From NCBI GenBank assembly GCA_002083395.1, contig LWDH01000030.1, positions 35,277-99,276 on the forward strand: a stretch of 64,000 nucleotides of DNA, given 5' to 3'. Position numbers and translations under genes: made by a program. Positions 26,565 through 36,687 of the stretch are shown in pieces; position 1 is the first letter of the stretch; each line of letters opens with the position of its first letter. The stretch comes from Proteobacteria bacterium SG_bin4. GTDB taxonomy: Bacteria > Pseudomonadota > Gammaproteobacteria > Burkholderiales > Nitrosomonadaceae. Under the pieces are notes generated by a model. That model saw only the letters and a program-made list of their open reading frames with translations. It was not told the DNA's origin and did no database searches.

Positions 26565-29500
26565 ATGGAAGATATCGAAACTGCGAGCGATAAATTATCA
26601 CCTCCTGCCGCTCCGCAATCACGCCCCTACATAGTCGGCATCGGTTCATCCGCAGGCGGTCTGGAAGCGTTATCGGCATTGATTGCCGCCCTGCCAACCA
26701 ACCTGGGCATTTCCTACGTCGTGATTCAGCATTTATCACCGACTCACAAAAGCATGCTGGTGCAGTTACTGGGTAGAGAAACTTCCATGGCGGTTTGTGA
26801 AATTCAGGATCAAATGGCCCCCGAAGCCGACGTCGTCTATATTGCTCCAGCAAGCCGGAATACTGTCTACCAAAATGGTCGGTTCACACTGCTGGAAACC
26901 AAGCGTGAAACGCTGCCCAAACCCTCGGTAAATGTCTTTCTCGCATCGCTCGCCAGCGAAAAAACCGAAGATGCAATCGGGGTCATTCTTTCAGGTACCG
27001 GCACCGATGGCACCGCCGGATTGCGGGAAATCAAGGTGAATGGCGGATTTACCTTCGCTCAGGAACCAGGTACCGCGAAATACATCGGAATGCCCCAATC
27101 TGCAATCGATTCGGGGTGTGTGGATTGGGTTATGGCCCCCGAAAGAATTGCTGCGGAAATCACGAACATTGTCCGCAACCGCACGACCATCTCACAACAT
27201 ACCGAGCTTGTGCAGCCGCAGTCCATCGCCACACAACTCAAAAAACTGCTAATCAGCGTTAAACAAAAAACCCGCATTGATTTTGGCGGTTATAAGGAAG
27301 GTACTTTATGGAGACGTATCGAACGCCGCATGGCGGCGAATCACTTCATCCGCTTTGAAGATTATTTAAAATTCACTGAAGAAACTCCTGAAGAACTGGA
27401 ATGTTTGAGCAGAGATATTCTGATTTCAGTCACCGCTTTCTTTCGTGACCAGGAAGCGTTTTCTCAACTGAAGCAAACAATCAAAACAATTATCAGCAAT
27501 AAACAGGCAGGGGATGAAATCAGAATCTGGGTACCTGCTTGCGCGACCGGAGAAGAAGCTTACAGTATTGCGATATTATTAATGGAAATACTCGGTAGCC
27601 ATATTTCCCGGTACAAAATCCAAATTTTTGCCACTGATATCGACAACAACGCCATGAATATCGCGCGGAAGGGAACTTATATCGAAGGCTCGCTCGCGGA
27701 AATTGATCATGAATTGATCTCCCGGTATTTTTCCGTGATGAATGATCGTTATGAAATCTGCCGCGCAATCCGGGATATGCTGGTATTCGCGCGCCAAGAT
27801 TTGGTACTGGATCCGCCGTTCTTGCGGCTGGATCTCATCAGTTGCCGCAATGTCTTGATTTACCTGCAACCCGAGTTACAAGCAAAGATACTGGCTACGT
27901 TTCATTTCGGTCTTGCCGAAGGCGGCTACTTGTTTCTTGGAAAATCCGAGAGCGTCTACCAGCAGGATAATCTGTTTGATGTTGTGGACAAAAGCCACCG
28001 CATATACCGCCGCCGCTCAAGCGCCGGCAAAATTCCGGTGACCTCTATTTACTTACCGCATTCCAGTTCAGAAAAGAACTCCCCATCCAATAAAAAGAAT
28101 AGCGAGCACAAATTACTGGAAGCAGCTATCCGCACGTATATTCCAGCATCCATATTGGTTAATAGCAATTTGGACATACAGCATATCTACGGTGAGGTCA
28201 GCGACTACTTGGTGATACCTTCGGGTAAACCGAGCACGAATTTGATGCATCTGATATGCCGGGAATTGCGTCCCGACTTGCAGCTTCTGCAGCATAAAGT
28301 TGAGCAGTCGCTCGATTCGGCAATCGGCAGGCGACGCGATATCCACTTTGGAAAATCCGTTAAATCGGTACGCTTGGCAGTTCACCCGACGGAAAAGAAC
28401 ATGCTCAATGCCTATTTCCTGGTTTGTTTTGAGGAACTTTCCAATCAAACTAGCCTGGAACAGTTACCTCAAAGTAACGGCCTGGAAATAAATGCTGACG
28501 CCAAATTGAATATCCGCGAGCTTGAAGACGAATTGATCACGACGCGGGAAAGACTTCAAACCGTGATCGAAGAACTGGAAACCTCCAACGAAGAATTGCA
28601 GGCGCTTAATGAAGAAGTGCAATCATCCAATGAAGAAATGGAAGCAACCAATGAGGAATTGCAATCTACCAACGAAGAATTGACGACTGTCAACGAAGAA
28701 TTGCAAATCCGTACCAACGAATTGGCCGAAACGCTCAATGATCTGGAGAAGGTGCAGAACAGCGTTGGCTTTCCGATTATTGTCGTCAACGATCAGCTAA
28801 AAATTCTTCGCTTCAATTCACCGGCAGCCGCGCTTTTTTCGCTTACCCAATCGATGATTGGACAACACTTTGACAGTTTGCGATTACCAGTGGGAATGAA
28901 AAGCTTCACTGAGCATATTCAAGAATCGCTGCGGAAGAGTAAAGTTATCGAATCAGCCATTCCATCATTAGAGCGCCATTACTTACTTCATGCCGCTCCT
29001 TATGAAACAACCACCCCGAATGTTCATGGCGCCATCGTAACATTAGTAGACGATACCGAACGCCGCGCAATCGAAGAAGAAATCAGTAACAGCCGGGAGA
29101 AATTGTTATCGATCATGAATCATTCGACGTCGGTGATTATTCTGAAAGATATCGCGGGCCGCTATGAATTCGTTAATCAGCAGTTTGAAAAGATATTCAA
29201 AATTCAAGCAAAAGATATTATTGGAAAAACTGATAGTGAATTTTTATCGCAAACCGTCGCCGATGATTTCCGGGTAAAAGAACTCGAAGTTATCCGGAAG
29301 TTGCAAGCGACCGAAACCGAAGATCATATTCATTTCGACAGTAAAGATTTGTACTTTTTATCCATCCGTTTTCCATTGATCGGATCAGATAATCTGCCTT
29401 ATGGAATATGCACGCAATCAACCGATATCACCACCAGGATCAGAGCTGAGAGTCAATTACGGCTCGCAGCAAGAGTTTTCGACCGGTCATCGGAAGGAAT

Positions 29501-31118
29501 CATCGTAACCAATCCGCAAAAACAGGTGCTGACGGTTAATGAGGCATTTTCGAAGATCACCGGTTACTCGCCCGAAGAAGCTATTGGCAACCTCCCGTCC
29601 TTTTTGACTTCCGGCTTGCAAGACAATGCGTTTCTGGATGCGATCTGGAGTAGCGTCGAAACACAAGGATGGTGGCAAGGAGAAATTTTCAACCGGCGTA
29701 AAAGCGGCGATATCTACCCGGAATGGTTGACTGTCAATGCAATTCAGGATCATTCCGGAAAAACCAGTAATTATGTCGCCATTTTCAGCGATATCACGAT
29801 TGTCAAAGAATCCCAGCAACGCGTTGAATTTTTAGCGACCCATGATTCATTAACCGAACTGCCGAATCGCGTGTTATTTTTGGATCGCGTCAAACAAGCA
29901 ATCGCCAGAGGTAATCGTGGCAACTATCTCTTCGCGATACTGTTCATAGATTTGGATGACTTTAAAATCGTTAATGACTCATTAGGGCATGCTGCCGGTG
30001 ATCAATTATTGAAAGAAGTCGCAAAACTGATGCGTAGCCTGGTACGCGTTGCCGATACCGTAGCGCGCTTTGGCGGTGATGAATTCGCGCTACTGATCGA
30101 AAACACAACGGTCAGTGAAGTCGAAAGCACTGCCAGGCGTCTGTGCGCCGCTATCGGCCGTGCTATTTTCCTTGGTGAGCAAACGGTGCATGTCGGCGCC
30201 AGCGTTGGTATCGCAGTCTTCCCGGAAGACAGCAAGGATGCTGAAATATTGATGAAACATGCGGATACCGCCATGTATGAAGCCAAGGCGAAAGGTAAAA
30301 ATGCCTATCAATTTTTTACCAAATCGATGATGGAGCAAGTCGATAAACGGTTACGCATGGAGAATAGTTTGCGCAAGGCGCTAGAAAATAATGAACTGTC
30401 TCTCCACTATCAGCCGCAAATCGATCTGACAACCGGTCAGTTGATCGGAGTTGAAGCCTTAGTCCGGTGGATTGATCAAGAACCGGCTTCAAGGCTCCCG
30501 AACCAATTCATTCCGGTTGCTGAAAAATGCGGATTAATTGAGAAACTGGGTGAGTGGGTCGCCGACAATGCTTGCGCGCAACTGTCGCGCTGGTTAAGAA
30601 AAGGCTATTTGCTGCCTCATTTATCGATCAATATTTCCATCGATCAATTCCGCCGCGGTAATGTATTGTCGATGATGGAACGTTTGTTGAAAGTCTACCA
30701 GTTACCCGCCCAGAAGATTATGCTGGAAATTACTGAAAGCACCTTGGCCGACGACGATCAGATCATGTTACAAAGCTTGCTCCGCCTCAAAGAACTCGGC
30801 ATTAAAATTTCGATCGACGACTTTGGAACGGGCTATTCATCGCTTGCACGCTTGAAAAGCTATCCAATCGACGAACTGAAAATTGATCGAAGCTTTGTTG
30901 ATGACATCACCGAACAAGGACAAGATCGCGCGATCGCGCAAACCATTATCGCCATGAGCAAAACCTTAGGTTTCTCGGTTGTCGCCGAAGGCGTTGAAAC
31001 CAAAGAACAATTGGAAACCTTGCGAGAGTTAGGATGCGACATCGTGCAAGGTTATCTGATTTCGGAACCAATCTCGGCAATAGCTTTTACCCGCAAGTTT
31101 TGCAATAAACTTCAATAG
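26565..31118 (+). CDS. CheB-CheR-PAS-GGDEF-EAL hybrid signalling protein
   Basis: A 1517-residue soluble multidomain protein. Residues 20-200 are a CheB methylesterase domain with catalytic S29 (GSSAGG), H56 (QHLSP) and D148 (GTGTDG), but no receiver domain in front. Residues 226-482 are a CheR methyltransferase (VPACATGEEAYS). A heptad coiled coil rich in NEELQ repeats spans about 655-725. Three PAS domains follow (about 731-835, 845-965, 965-1085). A GGDEF domain has intact GGDEF near 1169 and an upstream RVAD I-site. A C-terminal EAL domain has EAL-V, DDFGTGYSS and EGVET, so both c-di-GMP synthesis and breakdown look possible. There is no transmembrane segment or chemotaxis operon nearby, so the methylation target is unknown. 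Confidence 0.93.
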   Translation: MEDIETASDKLSPPAAPQSRPYIVGIGSSAGGLEALSALIAALPTNLGISYVVIQHLSPTHKSMLVQLLGRETSMAVCEIQDQMAPEADVVYIAPASRNTVYQNGRFTLLETKRETLPKPSVNVFLASLASEKTEDAIGVILSGTGTDGTAGLREIKVNGGFTFAQEPGTAKYIGMPQSAIDSGCVDWVMAPERIAAEITNIVRNRTTISQHTELVQPQSIATQLKKLLISVKQKTRIDFGGYKEGTLWRRIERRMAANHFIRFEDYLKFTEETPEELECLSRDILISVTAFFRDQEAFSQLKQTIKTIISNKQAGDEIRIWVPACATGEEAYSIAILLMEILGSHISRYKIQIFATDIDNNAMNIARKGTYIEGSLAEIDHELISRYFSVMNDRYEICRAIRDMLVFARQDLVLDPPFLRLDLISCRNVLIYLQPELQAKILATFHFGLAEGGYLFLGKSESVYQQDNLFDVVDKSHRIYRRRSSAGKIPVTSIYLPHSSSEKNSPSNKKNSEHKLLEAAIRTYIPASILVNSNLDIQHIYGEVSDYLVIPSGKPSTNLMHLICRELRPDLQLLQHKVEQSLDSAIGRRRDIHFGKSVKSVRLAVHPTEKNMLNAYFLVCFEELSNQTSLEQLPQSNGLEINADAKLNIRELEDELITTRERLQTVIEELETSNEELQALNEEVQSSNEEMEATNEELQSTNEELTTVNEELQIRTNELAETLNDLEKVQNSVGFPIIVVNDQLKILRFNSPAAALFSLTQSMIGQHFDSLRLPVGMKSFTEHIQESLRKSKVIESAIPSLERHYLLHAAPYETTTPNVHGAIVTLVDDTERRAIEEEISNSREKLLSIMNHSTSVIILKDIAGRYEFVNQQFEKIFKIQAKDIIGKTDSEFLSQTVADDFRVKELEVIRKLQATETEDHIHFDSKDLYFLSIRFPLIGSDNLPYGICTQSTDITTRIRAESQLRLAARVFDRSSEGIIVTNPQKQVLTVNEAFSKITGYSPEEAIGNLPSFLTSGLQDNAFLDAIWSSVETQGWWQGEIFNRRKSGDIYPEWLTVNAIQDHSGKTSNYVAIFSDITIVKESQQRVEFLATHDSLTELPNRVLFLDRVKQAIARGNRGNYLFAILFIDLDDFKIVNDSLGHAAGDQLLKEVAKLMRSLVRVADTVARFGGDEFALLIENTTVSEVESTARRLCAAIGRAIFLGEQTVHVGASVGIAVFPEDSKDAEILMKHADTAMYEAKAKGKNAYQFFTKSMMEQVDKRLRMENSLRKALENNELSLHYQPQIDLTTGQLIGVEALVRWIDQEPASRLPNQFIPVAEKCGLIEKLGEWVADNACAQLSRWLRKGYLLPHLSINISIDQFRRGNVLSMMERLLKVYQLPAQKIMLEITESTLADDDQIMLQSLLRLKELGIKISIDDFGTGYSSLARLKSYPIDELKIDRSFVDDITEQGQDRAIAQTIIAMSKTLGFSVVAEGVETKEQLETLRELGCDIVQGYLISEPISAIAFTRKFCNKLQ

Positions 31119-31263
31119 CGGATACCACCGAAGCATGCACCTTTAGTCAGCAAGGTTTTTCAGTAAAATTACCGCTTTAATCTCACTCTGAAAACAATGA
31201 TAGAATCCGCTACTGGGTCAATCTGTGCGAGCTACGCGCAACGTCAACTAAAAGGAAAACCTC

Positions 31264-32241
31264 ATGGCAAATTGGTTCGAAGATAATTCATTATCGATTG
31301 GACGCACGCCGCTGGTGCGTCTCAACCGGGTAACCGACGGCGCGCCGGCGCTGGTGCTCGGTAAAATTGAAGGACGTAATCCCGCTTATTCGGTTAAGTG
31401 CCGTATCGGCGCGGCGATGATCGACGATGCGCAACAAAAAGGACTACTCGGCGCCGGAAAAGCAATTGTCGAGCCGACCAGCGGCAATACCGGTATCGCA
31501 TTGGCATTTGTGGCGGCTGCTCGAGGAATTCCATTGACTTTAACGATGCCTGAAACCATGAGCCTGGAACGGCGGAAACTGCTGGTTGCGCTGGGCGCAA
31601 AACTGGAGCTGACGGAAGGCGCACGCGGCATGAGCGGCGCGATCGCCAAGGCGGAAGAAATCGTCGCTTCCGACCCCGGGCGCTATGTGTTGCTACAGCA
31701 ATTCAAGAATCCCGCTAATCCGGCAATTCATGAAAAAACCACCGGTCCGGAAATTTGGAACGACACCGATGGCGCAATCGATATCTTTGTCGCAGGTGTC
31801 GGAACCGGCGGCACGATTACCGGCGTTTCCCGCTACATCAAGCAGACCAAAGGCAAAGCCATCACCTCGGTGGCTGTTGAACCGGCGGCAAGTCCGGTGT
31901 TGTCGCAAAAACGCGCCGGCGCTTCATTAGCGCCCGGGCCTCATAAAATTCAAGGAATCGGAGCGGGTTTCGTGCCGGATAATCTGGATTTGTCGCTGGT
32001 CGATGAAATCGAGCAAGTCAGCAATGAAGAGGCGATCGAATACGCCCGCCGCCTGGCTCGCGAAGAAGGCATACTCGCGGGTATTTCCTGCGGCGCGGCG
32101 GTAGCGGCTGCGGTACGCCATGCCAAGCGCCCGGAAAACACCGGCAAAACCATCGTGGTGATACTGCCGGATTCCGCCGAACGCTATCTCAGCAGCATCT
32201 TGTTTGAAGGGATGTTTGATGCACAAGGTTTGACAGCATAG
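31264..32241 (+). CDS. cysK: Cysteine synthase A
   Basis: A 325-residue PLP enzyme that makes cysteine from O-acetylserine and sulfide. NPAYSVKCRIG holds the PLP lysine K45; PTSGNTGIALAFVAA and the phosphate-binding GTGGTITG are intact. AAAAGGAAAACCTC precedes the ATG. Its stop overlaps the start of the serine acetyltransferase gene by one base, so the two steps of cysteine synthesis are translated together. Confidence 0.95.
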   Translation: MANWFEDNSLSIGRTPLVRLNRVTDGAPALVLGKIEGRNPAYSVKCRIGAAMIDDAQQKGLLGAGKAIVEPTSGNTGIALAFVAAARGIPLTLTMPETMSLERRKLLVALGAKLELTEGARGMSGAIAKAEEIVASDPGRYVLLQQFKNPANPAIHEKTTGPEIWNDTDGAIDIFVAGVGTGGTITGVSRYIKQTKGKAITSVAVEPAASPVLSQKRAGASLAPGPHKIQGIGAGFVPDNLDLSLVDEIEQVSNEEAIEYARRLAREEGILAGISCGAAVAAAVRHAKRPENTGKTIVVILPDSAERYLSSILFEGMFDAQGLTA

Positions 32242-33191
32242 TGAACAATAGTAAAAGTACACGAGAGCTCTTGCTACGCAGCACGTACCTGGATATTGAT
32301 AGCATCGTCAGCGAACTGCGCGCACTGCGGATAGCATCGCTGGAAAGCCGCAATCGCCACGACCGGCCTCCTCGCCTGCCATCGCGAAAAATTCTGGCAA
32401 GTGTCGCAGAAGGTCTCAGTGCGGCGATGTTCCCAAACCGATTGGGTTCAGCAGAGCTGGCCGACGAAGGTATCGATCACTATGTCGGACATATTCTGAA
32501 TATGACACTGCGCGAGTTGATGGTGCAAATTCAGCACGAATTACATTACAACTCCGGTCTGGAAATCTTAAGCGATGAAGATCGGACACAAGCGGTAGCC
32601 ATTACTCAAGCATTCGCCAAAAGCTTGCCGGAAATCCGCCGCCTGCTGGAGAGCGACATCAAAGCCGCGTATGAAGGGGATCCAGCGGCGCGGAATGTCG
32701 ATGAAGTGCTGGTTTGTTATCCCGGCATCATGGCGATCACGCACTACCGGCTGGCGCACGTTTTGCATGAGCTTGGCGTGCCATTGATCGCTCGTATGAT
32801 TTCCGAGATCGCACACTCGGTAACAGGTATTGAAATCCATCCGGGTGCGCAAATCGGCGGCAGTTTTTTTATTGATCACGGTACCGGCGTCGTGATCGGT
32901 GAAACCGCGATCATCGGCCAGAATGTCCGCCTCTATCAAGCAGTCACGTTAGGCGCTAAACGTTTCCCGGTCGATGAAAACGGCGCCTTGGTAAAAGGCA
33001 ATTTACGCCATCCGATTGTGGAAGATGATGTCGTGATCTATGCCGGCGCGACGATTCTGGGCCGCATTACCATTGGCCGAGGATCAACGATAGGCGGGAA
33101 TGTCTGGCTGACACGCAGCGTGCCGCCAGGCAGCAATATCACGCAAGCTCATACCCGGCATGAATTATTTGAAAATGGCGCGGGTATTTGA
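32241..33191 (+). CDS. cysE: Serine O-acetyltransferase (EpsC/CysE type)
   Basis: A 316-residue enzyme that acetylates serine for cysteine synthesis. The long helical N-terminal region is followed by a left-handed beta-helix with hexapeptide repeats (GIEIHPGAQIGGSFFIDHGTG, then IGETAIIG). It belongs to the longer EpsC-like branch rather than the 270-residue enterobacterial CysE. The start is GTG at 32241, overlapping the cysK TAG. The C terminus does not end in the exact enterobacterial CysK-docking isoleucine tail context, but the last residue is Ile (NGAGI), consistent with cysteine-synthase complex formation. Confidence 0.9.
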   Translation: MNNSKSTRELLLRSTYLDIDSIVSELRALRIASLESRNRHDRPPRLPSRKILASVAEGLSAAMFPNRLGSAELADEGIDHYVGHILNMTLRELMVQIQHELHYNSGLEILSDEDRTQAVAITQAFAKSLPEIRRLLESDIKAAYEGDPAARNVDEVLVCYPGIMAITHYRLAHVLHELGVPLIARMISEIAHSVTGIEIHPGAQIGGSFFIDHGTGVVIGETAIIGQNVRLYQAVTLGAKRFPVDENGALVKGNLRHPIVEDDVVIYAGATILGRITIGRGSTIGGNVWLTRSVPPGSNITQAHTRHELFENGAGI

Positions 33192-33235
33192 CCTGTTTGT
33201 ATAAATATAAACTCTGACGACCTACCATCTTCATC

Positions 33236-33658
33236 ATGACGACTCAAAAAATAATGCTCACGCTGGCCGATGTAAAGTTAATCGCCACAGCTTCGGAAAG
33301 CGAAGCGCTGCAGAATCAGTGGCCAGTGGTAATTGCTATCGTTGATGATGGCGGCCACTTGCTGTACCTGCAGCGGCTGGACAATGCCCAGTTTGGCAGC
33401 GTCACTGTCGCCATTGAAAAAGCCCGTGCTGCGATCGCTTTCCGGCGCCCGACAAAAGTCTTGGAAGAGAACATCACCGAGGGGCGCTTGCATTACCTGA
33501 AATTGCCCGGCGCGTTACCCGTGGAGGGCGGTTTGCCCATTATTGTCGATGATCAATTTGTCGGTGCGGTGGGCGTTAGCGGCGTGCGGTCATTCCAAGA
33601 CGCACAGATTGCCCGGGCGGGAATCGATGCGTTGTTAGCTCACTTGCAACGCCGCTGA
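33236..33658 (+). CDS. GlcG/HbpS-family heme-binding protein
   Basis: A 140-residue protein of the DUF336/GlcG family (LADVKLIATASESEA, IVDDGGHLLYLQRLD, LPVEGGLPIIVDDQFVGAVG). Members bind heme or small ligands, and some are exported; no signal peptide is visible here. The cellular role is unknown. It starts 44 bases after the serine acetyltransferase and may be the third gene of that operon. Confidence 0.85.
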   Translation: MTTQKIMLTLADVKLIATASESEALQNQWPVVIAIVDDGGHLLYLQRLDNAQFGSVTVAIEKARAAIAFRRPTKVLEENITEGRLHYLKLPGALPVEGGLPIIVDDQFVGAVGVSGVRSFQDAQIARAGIDALLAHLQRR

Positions 33659-33717
33659 GACGAGGGAGCGAGTACCGCGCACCGAAGTGATTCGCTCGTA
33701 TCGCCAATTAATCAGCG

Positions 33718-34212
33718 TTAGACATGCCGTTCATCATCGATCTGAATCAGATAGACAAGCGTTACGGCGATGATCATCACAAAACGAAACGCAGCCTGCT
33801 GTCCATTGGCAACCTCCGATTGCCACATTAGAAACCATTCGCCGCCAATGGTCATGAATCCGGTAAACCACAACAGAAAACCAAGGGTTAGTCCCAGAAT
33901 TGCTGTGCTTTTCGCTTGATTAAAGGATACGGGGTCTTTGATACACCGGTACAAGCGCCAGCCACCGAGCCAGCAGAGCCCTGCGATCAGCGCTTCTACT
34001 GCAATAATAAAAATATACACGGCATGATGGATCAGCGGTGAGTCGATGGCGCGCCACAACCCCTTGTTATTCGGGAAAGTAGTATCCATCGTCAATACAT
34101 GGCTGACAAAGAAAAAATTCGAGTCGTAATCGGTAATATTGCTGAACGTCACCAATGCCGCGAATAGTGCTATCGACCATACCAGTATGACTTTCGAGCA
34201 TCGCGTATACAT
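33718..34212 (-). CDS. DUF2165 small integral membrane protein
   Basis: A 164-residue protein with four hydrophobic helices and the family features NITDYDSNFFFVSHVLTMDTT-like N-terminal loop and GGEWFLMWQS near the C terminus, which match DUF2165. Function unknown. It is a single minus-strand gene separated from the next gene upstream by a strong terminator. Confidence 0.8.
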   Translation of the reverse strand: MYTRCSKVILVWSIALFAALVTFSNITDYDSNFFFVSHVLTMDTTFPNNKGLWRAIDSPLIHHAVYIFIIAVEALIAGLCWLGGWRLYRCIKDPVSFNQAKSTAILGLTLGFLLWFTGFMTIGGEWFLMWQSEVANGQQAAFRFVMIIAVTLVYLIQIDDERHV

Positions 34213-34306
34213 AAGTAGATTGCTATCTCAACGCACATTCCATGGGGACAAAGCATTCATAGGAATCACCAGCGTGCGGTATCTTCGGCGCAGGAAACTT
34301 ATTGCG

Positions 34307-34354
34307 AAACCCGGTGCGGCAAGTGAATTTTGCAACGACTTGCCGCCCGGGTTT
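34307..34354. terminator. Strong terminator downstream of the Tim44-like gene
   Basis: A 17-bp stem with one bulged T: 34307-34324 pairs with 34338-34354 around a 13-base loop. It lies 15 bases after the Tim44-like stop on the minus strand. Confidence 0.7.
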
Positions 34355-34369
34355 TAGTAGGAATTGAAA

Positions 34370-35227
34370 TTAGGAAACTTGCTGGATACCTGCGAGTAAC
34401 CAGGTTGCATCGGGATCTTTCAGATCTTTTTGCACGTGCCATATTTCATCGAACGCTTCAGGCTCGCCATCCGGCAAATCACGCAGTTGTCCGGTAAAGC
34501 GGACACTGGCAATCGCCATATCGCTGGTCGTTTCAACTTCCAGCAGATTGGCATCAATAAACATGACTTCGGTTTGCTGCTGCTCATCACCCCGTTCTTT
34601 GATCTGCGCGCTGATTTCAGCGAGCATTTCCGGAGTTGCATAGTCACGGATTTCATTCACATCACCGCGGTCATGCGCAGACTGCAAACGAATAAATGAG
34701 GTTTTTGCATTACGCAAAAATGGCTCTACTTTAAAGTCAGCAGGAATATTCGGTTGATTTGACGGGCTGTTGCTCGTTGTTGATGCGGCTCCCCCAGCAA
34801 ACGGAGGCGCTTGAAAACGATCCTGTGTCGCGGTATTCATGCCAGAATATTGCATGGAAGCTGCTTGTCCGTCAGTTCTAGGTTTGCGCAGCATGCGGAT
34901 AATGAAAAATACCGCGCCAATCAATAATGCCAGAACAACAAAATCCATCATATTGATGTTTTCAAACGCACCACCCATGAAAAGCGCCGCCAAAAGACCG
35001 CCGGCCGCCAGACCAGCCAATGCTCCGCCCCATTTGCTGCCACTCGATGCCGCCGCCGGTGCTGCAGCAGGCGTTTGCTGTGGCGTGGGTGCTGCTTGCT
35101 GTTTGTTTACCGCTTGCCGTTGTGTACCGATATTTTTACCGCCGCCCATGCGCTTTGCTTCAGCATCAAAAGCGAACAATCCAAAACTGAGAAAAGCCAG
35201 AGTCAGAAAGGTGAGTGTTTTTTTCAT
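34370..35227 (-). CDS. Tim44-like domain membrane protein
   Basis: A 285-residue protein. A signal-like N terminus (MKKTLTFLTLAFLSFGLFAF) is followed by a Gln/Pro/Ala-rich linker, two hydrophobic segments (GGALAGLAAGGLLAALFMGG and MMDFVVLALLIGAVFFIIRM) and a C-terminal Tim44-like domain from about residue 165. Bacterial members are widespread, and their role is unclear. ATG 35227 is set by GGGAGACAAC upstream; the longer frame to 35353 is not supported. Confidence 0.85.
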   Translation of the reverse strand: MKKTLTFLTLAFLSFGLFAFDAEAKRMGGGKNIGTQRQAVNKQQAAPTPQQTPAAAPAAASSGSKWGGALAGLAAGGLLAALFMGGAFENINMMDFVVLALLIGAVFFIIRMLRKPRTDGQAASMQYSGMNTATQDRFQAPPFAGGAASTTSNSPSNQPNIPADFKVEPFLRNAKTSFIRLQSAHDRGDVNEIRDYATPEMLAEISAQIKERGDEQQQTEVMFIDANLLEVETTSDMAIASVRFTGQLRDLPDGEPEAFDEIWHVQKDLKDPDATWLLAGIQQVS

Positions 35228-35357
35228 CGTTGTCTCCCAAACTGTTATTGAAAAAAATGAGTATAACATCCGGTTTGCGTTACCAGCCATACCGGATTTG
35301 TTTGATCGTGACTTCCAAAGAAAATTGCAAATGGCTCGCGGCGCATCTCTCATGCTG

Positions 35358-35801
35358 TCAGCGCAGCAGAACTAAACGAGGGATAGCATCCTCATCGATC
35401 CATAAAATAGCATTTTGAGCGTACTGTTCCCCGAAAAATTTCGCGGTATCAAAATCCAAACCCGCCACAAAAAAACTTTTTTCCACGGGCCAATACCCCG
35501 ATGGATCGAGATTAATGCATTCAAGGATAGGGTAAGACCGGTGGATTAATAATGTATGCAGCGATTGATGCGCTGTTTCGTTTTCATCATGACTTAATTG
35601 CTGACTGTAGGGATTATACGCACTGATAATTGCCGCACGGGTACATTTAAGTTCACTTAAAAGATTTGAAAGGGATCGTGAGAATTGATCGATTCGCAGA
35701 GCGATTGATTCCGAACCGGAATCAATCTGATAAATTGCACGGCGATAGCTATCAACAAGATCATCGGCTATAGCCGTAGAAATCGCCATAATTTCAAACA
35801 T
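35358..35801 (-). CDS. DUF3293 domain protein
   Basis: A 147-residue soluble protein. AAIISAYNPYSQQLS, the segment around EKSFFVAGLDFDTA and GEQYAQNAILWIDEDA match the DUF3293 family, whose function is unknown. A second ATG at 35789 (MAIST) is possible. It lies 11 bases after the cytochrome c gene on the same strand, so the two may be co-transcribed. Confidence 0.8.
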   Translation of the reverse strand: MFEIMAISTAIADDLVDSYRRAIYQIDSGSESIALRIDQFSRSLSNLLSELKCTRAAIISAYNPYSQQLSHDENETAHQSLHTLLIHRSYPILECINLDPSGYWPVEKSFFVAGLDFDTAKFFGEQYAQNAILWIDEDAIPRLVLLR

Positions 35802-35812
35802 TACGATAAGTA

Positions 35813-36373
35813 TTAATGTGCATGGTCATGATGCTCATGACTCGTTTCATGATCCTGAGTTGAACGTGTCAGCTCTTGATACTGTTCCATAGTCATGCCG
35901 CTCATTTTGAGAATAAATGCCACCATCGCCCAGATAGATGCATCATCGTGACTCAAACCCCAAGCTGGCATAGCCGTCATTTTTATACCATTTTTTATCA
36001 CCCAGAAGTATGCCTTGGCCAAACTCAGCATTTCAGCTTGATCAACGATTGTTTCACGTTGATAAAAAACCGGTGCTTGCGGATAGAGACCGAGCGAGAG
36101 TTCGGTTGATTTCATGCCGGGAGCTAAATGACAGCTTGTGCACATTGCATGATAGTGCGTTGCACCGATCTTGAGCATGTCGTCGCCATCTTCTAACGAT
36201 GGAACTTCAATATTTTCTGAGTGAGCATGGATAGAACTGATGCGCACCCACTCAATTAACTTTTCTGTAATAGGCCAGTGCTTCTCTGTAGCCGCAATGT
36301 TATACACGCCGGAACCAATGATAATTGCTGCTAAAATTGCCGATATCAACAACAAACTAAGGATTTTTTTCAT
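35813..36373 (-). CDS. Exported monoheme cytochrome c
   Basis: A 186-residue periplasmic or membrane-anchored protein. The N terminus (MKKILSLLLISAILAAIIIG) is a signal or anchor. One heme site CTSCH (YHAMCTSCHLAP) lies near residue 93, with a likely Met ligand in MTAMPAWG. The C terminus is His-rich (HETSHEHHDHAH). ATG 36373 is supported by GAGGTGACAG; the frame to 36517 is an upstream extension. A small electron carrier is likely, but the partner is unknown. Confidence 0.85.
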   Translation of the reverse strand: MKKILSLLLISAILAAIIIGSGVYNIAATEKHWPITEKLIEWVRISSIHAHSENIEVPSLEDGDDMLKIGATHYHAMCTSCHLAPGMKSTELSLGLYPQAPVFYQRETIVDQAEMLSLAKAYFWVIKNGIKMTAMPAWGLSHDDASIWAMVAFILKMSGMTMEQYQELTRSTQDHETSHEHHDHAH

Positions 36374-36687
36374 TCTGTCACCTCGTGTAGTGTTTTGTAT
36401 CCGGATCACTGACATATTCCTGTAATCAAGTTGTGGGACAACCCAAGAATCCGTTAAACAACTAAAAATACAAGGAAAATTGAGTGCAGTACGCGTGGAC
36501 AAACGATCGATAGGCACTCAGGAATAACTAGCACGGCGAATCGATCGCAGAGCCAAATTTAGCGTTTCCATAGTACTTCTATTCCAACCCGTAATCAAAC
36601 AACAATTTATTACAACTATCAGAAGCATTGTCTAATTCAGCGGATAACGCTATGCTGATAGCTTATATTATTATTTTTTTGTAAAGT
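36374..36687. other. Divergent intergenic region, cytochrome c / rpiA
   Basis: About 310 bases. AT-rich sequence just before rpiA (around 36660-36680) may contain its promoter. I see no clear operator or RNA structure. Confidence 0.4.

Noticed and set aside
28567..28740. Tandem-repeat-like DNA encoding NEELQ units
   Set aside because: It is the heptad coiled coil common to CheB-CheR-PAS proteins, not a mobile or CRISPR-type repeat.
33666..33697. Inverted repeat GAGCGA/TCGCTC between the GlcG and DUF2165 genes
   Set aside because: Only 6 bp with a 20-base loop and no T run; too weak to call a terminator.
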